Shown: in pieces, positions 55,727 through 64,000 of the stretch
How positions within the stretch are numbered: the stretch's first letter is position 1
Layout of the letters: the number at the start of each line of letters is the position of its first letter
Origin: Deinococcus aerophilus
GTDB taxonomy: Bacteria; Deinococcota; Deinococci; Deinococcales; Deinococcaceae
Reading direction: 5' to 3'
Length of the DNA: 64,000 nucleotides
Assembly (NCBI RefSeq): GCF_014647075.1
Contig: NZ_BMOM01000001.1
Span: 124,001-188,000, forward strand
The notes under the pieces: model-generated
The model's database searches: none
What the model was told of the DNA's origin: nothing
The model's input: only the letters and a program-made list of their open reading frames with translations
Made by a program: the position numbers and the translations under genes

Positions 55727-56170
55727 TCAGTCGGCGCTGCGCCAGCCCACCCGGGCGTGGGTGCCGTCACAGAAGGGTTTGTTCGCGCTGTGACCGCAGC
55801 GGCACAGCGTGACACGGACGTCGCGGACCTCGCCGGCTGGGGTCTGAATGCTCAGGTTACCCGTCACGGTGAGGGGGCCGTCAGGAATGGGCAACACCGT
55901 CGTGGGATCAGCGGGGGCCTCCGCGGGACCGTCGTCAAGGCGGTAATGCAGCGCCCCGGTGGGACAGGTGCGGACCACGGCGGCCACGCGCCCGGCGGGG
56001 GCCTGGCCCGGCTGAATCCACGGGCGCTGCGCGGTATCAAAGACGTCGGGCAGGCCGCGCACGCAATTGGCGACATGCACGCAGCGCCGCGCGTCGTAGT
56101 ACACCGTGATGCCGGGGGCCGGGTAGGCCTTGCCCTGCGCCAGCTCCTCAGGGGTGGGGGGGAGGGTCAT
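55727..56170 (-). CDS. divergent ferredoxin plus CDGSH iron-sulfur protein
   Basis: 147 residues. The N-terminal half has RCVHVANCVRGLPDVFD and TCPTGAL, a divergent 4Fe-4S mono-cluster domain. The C-terminal half has CRCGHSANKPFCDGTH, the CDGSH motif (three Cys, one His, 2Fe-2S). The two-domain combination is a known bacterial family with an electron-transfer role. TACACT lies 5 nt before the ATG, and this promoter sits inside the 3' end of the WYL regulator gene, which overlaps by 23 bp. Confidence 0.9.
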   Translation of the reverse strand: MTLPPTPEELAQGKAYPAPGITVYYDARRCVHVANCVRGLPDVFDTAQRPWIQPGQAPAGRVAAVVRTCPTGALHYRLDDGPAEAPADPTTVLPIPDGPLTVTGNLSIQTPAGEVRDVRVTLCRCGHSANKPFCDGTHARVGWRSAD

Positions 56171-57128
56171 GGTTCAGTGTAGGGGCAGCCAGCGCCGCGC
56201 ACCGTGCCGAGAACGCGGCAAACACCCGGCGCAGTTCCGGGGGTTCATCCACCCGCACCCCGCAGTCCAGCCCGAGCAGCAGCGCGGCGAAGTCTTCAAG
56301 CCGCTCGCGCTGACAGCGCACCCGGGTGCCTCCGGCCTCGGCCACCAGATCGGTGAACCACACGGACAGGCGGCCGCGCAACTCTCCGGGCGGCGCGGCC
56401 AGCCACACACTGATGTGGTGGGTCCGGGGCGGGTCCGGCAGACTGGCCTGCAGGAAGGCCAGGGCATCAAAGTCGGGCGGCGCCTCAAAGCCGCTGCTCA
56501 GCACATGCAGGTCGTCCATGCGGTCGAGTCGGAAGGACCGGAGCGCCTGACGCAGGTGGCAGCGGCCCACCACATACCACCGGCCGTCCAAGTGCAGGGC
56601 GCGGTACACGTCCATCTGCCGGCGCGTTGGGCGGCCATGCAGGTCGGTGTAGCCGAATTCCACCGTCCGGGCCGCGCGGACCGCCGCGAGCACCTCTGCG
56701 AGCAGCGCCGCGTCCGCCTGCACCACCCACGGCGAGGAGTCCAGCTGCACCGCCGCCGAGAGCGCCTGCACCGTCTCGCGCAGGGCCTGCGGCAGCGTGC
56801 GGGCCAGCTTGGCGCCCGCCGCATGGGCCGCCGGGACCAGCGCCCCCAGCCCCAGGTGCCGCAGCGACAGCAGCCCCAGCGCCAGACTCAGCGCCTCCTC
56901 GTCCGTGAACATCAGCGGGGGCAGCCGGAAGCCGGGCCTCAGGTGATACGCCCCGCCCACGCCGCGCCGCCCCTCCACCGGAATCCCCAGGTCCTGCAGG
57001 CGGGCCACGTAGCGCTGCACCGTGCGCGGGCTGACCTCCAGCAGCGCGGCGAGTTCCGCGCCGGTCACGCTTTCGCGGGACTGCAGAACTTCCAGCACCG
57101 TGAGCACCCGCATGGAGGGGTCGTACAT
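56148..57128 (-). CDS. WYL-domain (YafY-type) transcriptional regulator
   Basis: 326 residues. An N-terminal HTH (VTGAELAALLEVSPRTVQRYVARLQ, about 21-45) is followed by GIPVEGRRGVGGAYHLRPGF and a WYL domain (VYRALHLDGRWYVVGRC). WYL regulators sense nucleic acids or other ligands and often sit next to the genes they control. It is divergent from a DinB-family gene, 72 bp apart, with a small inverted repeat between them. Confidence 0.92.
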   Translation of the reverse strand: MYDPSMRVLTVLEVLQSRESVTGAELAALLEVSPRTVQRYVARLQDLGIPVEGRRGVGGAYHLRPGFRLPPLMFTDEEALSLALGLLSLRHLGLGALVPAAHAAGAKLARTLPQALRETVQALSAAVQLDSSPWVVQADAALLAEVLAAVRAARTVEFGYTDLHGRPTRRQMDVYRALHLDGRWYVVGRCHLRQALRSFRLDRMDDLHVLSSGFEAPPDFDALAFLQASLPDPPRTHHISVWLAAPPGELRGRLSVWFTDLVAEAGGTRVRCQRERLEDFAALLLGLDCGVRVDEPPELRRVFAAFSARCAALAAPTLNHDPPPHP

Positions 57129-57163
57129 GGGCGTATCCTGGCATACAAAAACGACAGGACCTG

Positions 57164-57177
57164 ACGGGAATACCCGT
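57164..57177. promoter_or_regulatory. inverted repeat between the WYL regulator and the DinB array
   Basis: ACGGG AATA CCCGT ends directly at a TACGCT -10 box (57178-57183) for the DinB-family gene. The position is suited to a repressor or activator site. It is short, so chance is possible. Confidence 0.35.
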
Positions 57178-57199
57178 TACGCTGTGGGCGGAGGTCAAG

Positions 57200-57724
57200 A
57201 TGACAAATACGTCCGTTGTTGAAGTGTCTCCCGCCGTGGGTTCCGGGTCCCCCAGGGTTCTTTCGGTCGCCGATGTCCTGGCGCACTGGCAGGGCCACCG
57301 CTGCCTGACCCGCCGGGTGATCGAGGCCTTTCCCGAAGACCGGCTGTTCAGCTTTACCGCCGCTCCGCCGATGCGGACCTTCGGCGAACTGACGCTGGAA
57401 CTGTGGGGGTTGACCGGCTACCACCTGAGGGGCCTGACCACCGACGACTGGAGCTGGCAGCCCCCCGAATCCTCCGATCTGAACACCCGCGCCGCCGTGC
57501 TGGACGCCTGGGATGCGCAGACCCCACAGCTGGAATCCGCCTTCGCCGGGGTGGAGCCCGGGTGGTTCACCACCGCGCAGGACATGGCCTGGGGCCGCTT
57601 CTCTCCGCAGCAGAGCGTGGCCTTCGCGGTGGACAACGAGATTCACCACCGGGGGCAGGGGTACGTGTACCTGCGGGCACTGGGTATCGAGCCGCCCGCC
57701 TTCTATGACTACATGGGGCCGTGA
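57200..57724 (+). CDS. DinB/YfiT-family protein (array gene 1)
   Basis: 174 residues. The helical DinB fold is recognisable from HWQGHRCLTRRVIEAFPEDRLF and the C-terminal FAVDNEIHHRGQGYVYLRALG, which carries two metal-ligand histidines. The first ligand position, usually His in the second helix, appears as Glu/Leu (GELTLELWGL), so metal binding may be altered. GGAGG precedes the ATG. The next small ORF overlaps the stop. Confidence 0.85.
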   Translation: MTNTSVVEVSPAVGSGSPRVLSVADVLAHWQGHRCLTRRVIEAFPEDRLFSFTAAPPMRTFGELTLELWGLTGYHLRGLTTDDWSWQPPESSDLNTRAAVLDAWDAQTPQLESAFAGVEPGWFTTAQDMAWGRFSPQQSVAFAVDNEIHHRGQGYVYLRALGIEPPAFYDYMGP

Positions 57725-57909
57725 GCAATGTTGCCACCGGCTCCTTCACCGTGCCGCCACGCGCCGGGGCCCGCGCACAGGCCATGTCCGGGACCGGGCA
57801 CCGGCTGCTGGGCAGACAGTGGAACGGTCGGCTGAGCGGTGGGCTGATGCTGGAGACCGTGGACCGGGTCCACCAGGACACCCTCGAAGACACACTGCCT
57901 GAAGCCTGA
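57721..57909 (+). CDS. small ORF, possibly a truncated DUF3224 protein
   Basis: 62 residues starting at GTG that overlaps the DinB stop (GTGA). SNVATGSFTV and RQWNGRLSGGLMLETV resemble the start and the middle of DUF3224 proteins (normally about 130 residues), so this may be a shortened remnant. It is followed by an 8-bp hairpin (CTGAAGCC / GGCTTCAG, 57899-57925). Confidence 0.4.
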   Translation: MSNVATGSFTVPPRAGARAQAMSGTGHRLLGRQWNGRLSGGLMLETVDRVHQDTLEDTLPEA

Positions 57910-57949
57910 GCCGACGCGGCTTCAGCTCCTACGACACACGCTGCGGTGA

Positions 57950-58246
57950 ATGATGTCCATGACCCTTAAATTCAGCGGTCCCGTCTGGTACTGGAAAGGC
58001 CCAGCCCCGCACTATTTTGTGACGGTCCCCGCCGAACAGGCCCAGGCCATCAGGGCGGCGGCCCGGTTCGTCACCTACGGCTGGGGCATGATTCCGGTCA
58101 GGGCCAGGGTGAGCGGCACCGAATGGAAAACGTCACTGTTTCCCAAAGATGGGTTGTACATTCTGCCGGTCAAGCTGGCGGTTCGAAAGGCCGAAAAGAT
58201 CGGGGAAGGCGACCAAGTGACTGTGCACATGCAGGTGGGCGGATGA
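57950..58246 (+). CDS. DUF1905 domain protein
   Basis: 98 residues. LKFSGPVWYWKGPAPHYFVTVP, YGWGMIPVRARVSGTEWKTSLFPKDGLYILPVK and GDQVTVHMQV are the complete family pattern. The family has a beta-barrel-like fold and unknown function, often next to YdeI/OmdA proteins. Three ATGs are near the start (57950, 57953, 57959); CACGCT lies 7 nt before the first. Its stop overlaps an ATG of the next gene. Confidence 0.85.
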   Translation: MMSMTLKFSGPVWYWKGPAPHYFVTVPAEQAQAIRAAARFVTYGWGMIPVRARVSGTEWKTSLFPKDGLYILPVKLAVRKAEKIGEGDQVTVHMQVGG

Positions 58247-58266
58247 CGCCGGCCAAAGGAGAATTC

Positions 58267-58788
58267 ATGACCGATCTGAGCCTGCTCCACGAATCATTTG
58301 CCCGCAACGGGCGCGTCAATGCCTTCTTGCTGAACGCCCTGACCGACGCCGACTTTGCCCTGTCCGGTGGACGGGGTGGGTGGACCGTGGAGCAACACCT
58401 GCGGCATATGGCCCGCTTCCGGGTGGGCTGGCTGTGGAATCTGTCGCGCGCCCATGCCGGGCCACTGCTGGACCCGGCACGCAAGGATGCGGACGGAGAT
58501 CCCGAGTGGCGCTGGCAGGACAGCCCGCCGCACGAGCTGGCGGCCGCCTTTGCCGCTGGGGACACGGCGGCACTGAAGGCAGTTCAGGACGCGCTGGACG
58601 GGAACCGTGCCTTCGACGATCCCTGGGGGGAAGGCGCGTACCAGACGAATCCCGCCCACTTTCTGCAACACACCATCGTCCACGACAGCCACCACCGGGG
58701 GCAGGTGCTGGCCCTGCTGCGGATGGGCGGGCGCACGGCACAGGACATGGACGCCCTGGACGCACACTGGGCCATCTGGAGGGCGTAG
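58267..58788 (+). CDS. DinB/YfiT-family protein (array gene 2)
   Basis: 173 residues. VEQHLRHMARFRVGWLWNL and QHTIVHDSHHRGQVLALLRMGG give the histidines of the DinB metal site. The ATG at 58267 follows AAAGGAGA; an ATG at 58243 in the same frame overlaps the DUF1905 stop. The next gene starts on its stop codon. Confidence 0.87.
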   Translation: MTDLSLLHESFARNGRVNAFLLNALTDADFALSGGRGGWTVEQHLRHMARFRVGWLWNLSRAHAGPLLDPARKDADGDPEWRWQDSPPHELAAAFAAGDTAALKAVQDALDGNRAFDDPWGEGAYQTNPAHFLQHTIVHDSHHRGQVLALLRMGGRTAQDMDALDAHWAIWRA

Positions 58789-59303
58789 TGAAGATTCCTG
58801 AACTGTATGACTACCTGAGGCGCGCCCGCCGTGACCTGTGGTCCACGCTGGAAGCTGTGCCGGATGAGGTGCTGTCCCGCCCCGTGCTGGACGGAGAACG
58901 GTTCCACAGCATCAAGGATCTGGTGGCGCATACGGCCAGCGTGGAGGACGGCTGGCTTCACTACACCATCTTGCGGGACCCGCCCGTGAAGGATTGCTTT
59001 CCCGTGCTGAAGGAGACCAGGGACGGTCCTGTCTTCGGCGCCTTTCCGCTCTCAGATCTGCTGGATTACTGGCGAGCAGTGGAGGCCAGTACCGTGGTCT
59101 ACCTGTCCACACTGACCGACGCCGATCTGGACCGGGTGGTGGAGGACACGCCCGAAGAACACTTCAAACTGGACGGTCTGCTGTGGCACGTCATGTTGCA
59201 CGAGGTCCGGCACACCGCACAGATCGCCGCACTGTTGCGGACACAGGGCGTCCGGCCGCCGTCAATGGACCTGCTGTTTTACCTGCCGAACCTCAAGTCA
59301 TAG
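58788..59303 (+). CDS. DinB/YfiT-family protein (array gene 3)
   Basis: 171 residues. KIPELYDYLRRARRDLWSTLE, IKDLVAHTASVEDGWLHYT and HVMLHEVRHTAQIAALLRTQG show the full DinB metal-site set. It starts at GTG overlapping the previous TAG by one nt. It differs clearly in sequence from array genes 1 and 2, so the array is not a recent tandem duplication. Confidence 0.87.
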   Translation: MKIPELYDYLRRARRDLWSTLEAVPDEVLSRPVLDGERFHSIKDLVAHTASVEDGWLHYTILRDPPVKDCFPVLKETRDGPVFGAFPLSDLLDYWRAVEASTVVYLSTLTDADLDRVVEDTPEEHFKLDGLLWHVMLHEVRHTAQIAALLRTQGVRPPSMDLLFYLPNLKS

Positions 59304-59335
59304 GTCACCGGCAGGGCGCAGGAGAAACAGACACG

Positions 59336-59367
59336 AAAAAACCCCCGCATCTCGGCGGGGGCTTTTC
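59336..59367. terminator. bidirectional terminator between the DinB array and ftsH
   Basis: CCCCCGC, a 6-nt loop, GCGGGGG, with an A run before and CTTTT after, so it can serve both convergent transcripts. Confidence 0.85.
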
Positions 59368-59381
59368 ATTGAAGTGAAGGT

Positions 59382-61253
<1,872 letters not shown>

Positions 61254-61522
61254 GAACGTTCCTCCAGGGGGAAAAGTAGGGGTGGGGCGGACTTCGCCCC
61301 TTCTAGACTTGAGTGTACCAGACTCAAGGTGCATGAAATTGTCCCGATTTCACACCTGCGCTTTAACGTTCCGAAACTCAGGTGGTGGGGGGCCGGTGGT
61401 GGGGGCAGGTGAGTCAGGGCCATGCAACACAGTCCTCCGCCCTGCGCTTCTTCTGCGCCGGTTCTGCGCTGGCCCATGCGGCGTGCGGTCCACCCGGAAG
61501 GGATGGACTATCCTGACGGAGA

Positions 61523-62935
61523 ATGATTGACGCGGACACCACCTGGCAACAGGCTTGCACGGCCCTGGCCGGAGGAGATTACGAGGCGGCCTTTGTCGTG
61601 CTGGACGCTGCCCTGTCCGAGGCGGCCCGGCCCGAACGTGCCCGCATCTGGCTGTACCTGGCGAGCGTGCATGCGCTGTACGGCGACCCGGCCACCACAC
61701 AGGTGGCCGAGGCGCTGCGCCAGGCGCGCACCCTGGACGCCGGGGTGAGAACGGCCCCCCTGTATCTGGCCCTCAGCGCCGAACTCGATGCCCGCACCCG
61801 TGGGCCAGACGCCGCCCTGCCCGGCCCGGAGGTGCGGGAAGCCGCCGACCCGGTGGCGCGCTTTCATGCGGTGTGTGCCCTGGCCCTGGCCGAGCAGCCT
61901 CAGGGGGCCCTGGACCTGCATCTGGCGAGCAGCGAACTGCCCATCCACCTGCGCTGGCGTCTGCGGTCGTGGCAGGCCGATGCCCAGGAGGGACTGGGCC
62001 ATACCGTGGACGCCATTCACCTGTATGGCGAGGCGGCCCATCTGGCCGGCGGCATGGACCGCGCGGTGATGTTGCAGGAACAGGCCGCCCTGCTGCTGCA
62101 AAACGGCCAGCCTGCCGAGGCCAAGGGCGCGCTGGACAGTGCCCGGTTGCTGTACGGCTCCCCGGCGGGCGCACAGCCCGACGATGAAGGGCTGAATCTG
62201 GCGACCTGGCACTACCTGCGGGCCCAGGCGCTGCTGCATCTGGAGCAGCCCGAGGCCGCCTTCGAGATGATTCGTGAGGCGGGCCGTCTGGAACAGCAGC
62301 ACGGAGACCCGAGCTACGGCGTGGCGCTGGTCCGGGGGCAGGTGCTGAGCCATCTGGGCCGTCCCGAGGAGGCCATCGCTGCCTTCGAGGCCGCGCTGGC
62401 CCTGGCCGAGGAAGGCGACCGCCCGTATGCCCACCACGAGCTGGGCGTGGTCCTGCTGGACCTGGACCGCCCGCTGGAAGCCCGCGAGCGGCTGGAAGCG
62501 GCCCTGAGCATCCCCGATTATCCGTACCAGCCCGAGGTTCTGGCCGACATTGCCGAGTGCGACTACCGTCTGGGACGCATGCCCGAGGCGCAGATGGCCG
62601 CCGAGCAGGCGCTGGCGCAGGGCGCGGTGGTGCCGGCCAGCCTGGTGCTGGGCAGCGTGGCCCTGGATTACTTTCAGCTGGACGACGCCCTGGAGCATTA
62701 CGAACGCGTGATCCGTGAGGCCGCCCCGGACAGCCGCGACTGGATCACTGGACACCAGATGGCCGCCGACGTGATGGCGCAGCAGGGTTTTCCCGATCCG
62801 GCGGCGGCCTATGCCCACGCCCAGCAGGCCCTGAAGCATACCCCCGAGAGCGACGACTGGTTCGTGACCCTGCGCGACCACCTGGGCAAGGCGCAGGCCC
62901 TGATGGGCCAGCAGGACGGACGCATGCTGAACTGA
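61523..62935 (+). CDS. TPR-repeat protein
   Basis: 470 residues built from helical pairs of the TPR type, for example [70 protein letters not shown] and [16 protein letters not shown]. There is no signal peptide or membrane segment, so it is a cytoplasmic scaffold with unknown partners. TATCCT lies 8 nt before the ATG, near the leaderless spacing. It is divergent from ftsH. Confidence 0.88.
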   Translation: MIDADTTWQQACTALAGGDYEAAFVVLDAALSEAARPERARIWLYLASVHALYGDPATTQVAEALRQARTLDAGVRTAPLYLALSAELDARTRGPDAALPGPEVREAADPVARFHAVCALALAEQPQGALDLHLASSELPIHLRWRLRSWQADAQEGLGHTVDAIHLYGEAAHLAGGMDRAVMLQEQAALLLQNGQPAEAKGALDSARLLYGSPAGAQPDDEGLNLATWHYLRAQALLHLEQPEAAFEMIREAGRLEQQHGDPSYGVALVRGQVLSHLGRPEEAIAAFEAALALAEEGDRPYAHHELGVVLLDLDRPLEARERLEAALSIPDYPYQPEVLADIAECDYRLGRMPEAQMAAEQALAQGAVVPASLVLGSVALDYFQLDDALEHYERVIREAAPDSRDWITGHQMAADVMAQQGFPDPAAAYAHAQQALKHTPESDDWFVTLRDHLGKAQALMGQQDGRMLN

Positions 62936-62955
62936 GCGAACCGCCGGTATACATG

Positions 62956-62982
62956 ACGGGCCGGCGCATAAGGCCGGCCCGT
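62956..62982. terminator. hairpin between the TPR gene and glnS
   Basis: ACGGGCCGGC / GCCGGCCCGT forms a perfect 10-bp stem with a 7-nt loop between two convergent genes. The T tract is weak (TTCG). Confidence 0.6.
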
Positions 62983-63001
62983 TCGCGTGTTGGGCCGTCG
63001 C

Positions 63002-64000
63002 TCAGCGTGCGGACGGTGCCAGGGCCTCGCCCAGCACCTGCGCGACCCGGCCCGGCTCGGCCTTGCCGCGGGTCGCGCGCATCACCTGACCGGTGAAGAA
63101 GCCCAGCAGGGCGGTCTTGCCGTCCCGGTAGGCCTGCACCTCGGCCGGATGCCGCTCCAGCACCTCGCGGACGGTGCGGGTCAGCTCAGTGTCGTCCAGC
63201 CCCGCGGCCAGCCCCTCACGCTCGATGATGGCGGCGGGGGCTTCGCCAGAGGCGACGGCGCGGGCCAGGGCGTCGCGGGCCACGCGGGAGGTCACGGTGC
63301 CCGAGGCGAGCAACTGTGCCAGTGGGGCCAGGTCGGCGGCCAGCACCCGGGCCGTGCCTGCCCGCAGCGCGGCCGCCAGGTCATTGACCGTCCACGAGGC
63401 CGCCTGCGCGAAGGTCTCGCCGGGCTGGGCGCCGTCCAGAAAGGCCAGCAGCGCCGGGTCGCGCGCCACCGTCCGCGCGTCGGCCTCGGCCGCGCCCCGT
63501 GCGGTCAGCCGCGCCATGTCCGCTTCCTGTTCGGGCGTCAGGGCAGGCTGGGTGCTGGGGGCAGCTTCTGCCCCGGCCTTCGGCCTGGGGTCCGCGGCGC
63601 GGGGGCGGCGTTCCTCGGCCTTCGGGGCTTTCTGGCCGCCCCCCGCCCAGGCATCTTTCAGGGTGATGATCCGGCCGAACACCAAGGCATCCTCGCGGCT
63701 GTCCACAGGGTCGCGCCAGAAGTAGCCCTGCCGCTCGAACTGGTAGCGGGTCTCGGGCGGGTCATGGGCCACGCTCGCCTCCACATAGCCGCGCGTGACG
63801 CGCAGGCTGTCGGGGTTGAGGTGGCGCAGGAAGCCGGTGTCGGGCGGGCCGCTGTCATGGCCCGGTTGCTCGGGATCAAAGTCGGGGGTGGGGGAGTCGC
63901 CCTGTTCACCGTCTGGATTGGAAACACGGAACAGGCGGTCGTACAGCCGGAATTCGGCGGGAACGGCCTGTTCGGCACTGACCCAGTGAATCACGCCGCC
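63002..64000 (-). CDS. glnS: glutaminyl-tRNA synthetase with YqeY-like tail (3' part only)
   Basis: The last 332 codons; the frame is open to the window edge. [40 protein letters not shown] and [13 protein letters not shown] are the C-terminal anticodon-binding domain of GlnRS. A Lys/Ala/Pro-rich linker follows, then a domain related to YqeY and the GatB tail ([55 protein letters not shown]). D. radiodurans GlnRS has the same appended domain, which is known to help bind its tRNA. Confidence 0.93.
   Translation of the reverse strand, partial: GGVIHWVSAEQAVPAEFRLYDRLFRVSNPDGEQGDSPTPDFDPEQPGHDSGPPDTGFLRHLNPDSLRVTRGYVEASVAHDPPETRYQFERQGYFWRDPVDSREDALVFGRIITLKDAWAGGGQKAPKAEERRPRAADPRPKAGAEAAPSTQPALTPEQEADMARLTARGAAEADARTVARDPALLAFLDGAQPGETFAQAASWTVNDLAAALRAGTARVLAADLAPLAQLLASGTVTSRVARDALARAVASGEAPAAIIEREGLAAGLDDTELTRTVREVLERHPAEVQAYRDGKTALLGFFTGQVMRATRGKAEPGRVAQVLGEALAPSAR

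Noticed and set aside
61254..61334. Longer FtsH N-terminus starting at ATG 61334
   Set aside because: A TACACT promoter box lies downstream of that ATG, the extra residues are low-complexity, and a good ribosome binding site supports TTG 61253.

Overview
The window looks like a Deinococcus chromosome segment. It is high-GC. It carries a Thermus/Deinococcus-type V-ATP synthase operon, a topoisomerase IB and family-1 uracil-DNA glycosylase pair like that of D. radiodurans, a glutaminyl-tRNA synthetase with a YqeY-like tail, and several DinB/YfiT proteins. Many genes have a TANNNT -10 box only 5-8 nt before the start codon, the leaderless layout typical of this genus. I see no tRNA, rRNA, insertion sequence, prophage or CRISPR array; almost everything reads as intact chromosomal genes.

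Left end (1-16.5 kb): the start of pyrR (minus strand) with a full PyrR attenuation leader; hsp20; a nucleotidyltransferase-like protein; a phosphatidylserine decarboxylase homologue lacking its pyruvoyl serine; a lipoprotein cyclophilin; a divergent Lrp/alanine dehydrogenase pair; a DinB protein; carB; a GNAT plus amino-acid racemase pair; an MFS transporter; EthD; a diguanylate cyclase; an aminotransferase; and two related small exported beta-rich proteins.

Arginine/pyrimidine block (16.6-24.1 kb): an ARG-box-like operator, then argG, two GNATs, argH, a HIT protein, two ArsN2-like GNATs, a short ArgA-like GNAT (candidate N-acetylglutamate synthase) and carA. carA is preceded by a second PyrR-binding loop that overlaps a five-codon leaderless minicistron. 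With the pyrR leader this predicts UMP control of both carA and pyrR.

Repair block (24.7-28.1 kb): one open frame encodes a photolyase/cryptochrome followed in frame by uracil-DNA glycosylase, overlapping topoisomerase IB. Next comes a decayed microbial-rhodopsin gene and a GAF-rich histidine kinase.

Middle (31-46.2 kb): an FMN 2-hydroxyacid oxidase, DUF427, pth, an M42 peptidase, glnK-amt behind a strong promoter and a coupled 16-codon minicistron, and the nine-gene V-ATPase operon (G/H-I-K-E-C-F-A-B-D) with a large hairpin before subunit A.

Right end (46.2-64 kb): a GNAT with a problematic start, an orphan molybdenum hydroxylase subunit, a CaiB-type CoA transferase, a ROK sugar kinase lacking the usual zinc cysteines, a thioesterase, an FtsB/DivIC-like protein, pyrimidine-nucleoside phosphorylase, a delta-60-repeat lipoprotein, a ferredoxin/CDGSH protein, a WYL regulator facing an array of DinB-family genes, ftsH, a TPR protein, and the 3' part of glnS running off the window.
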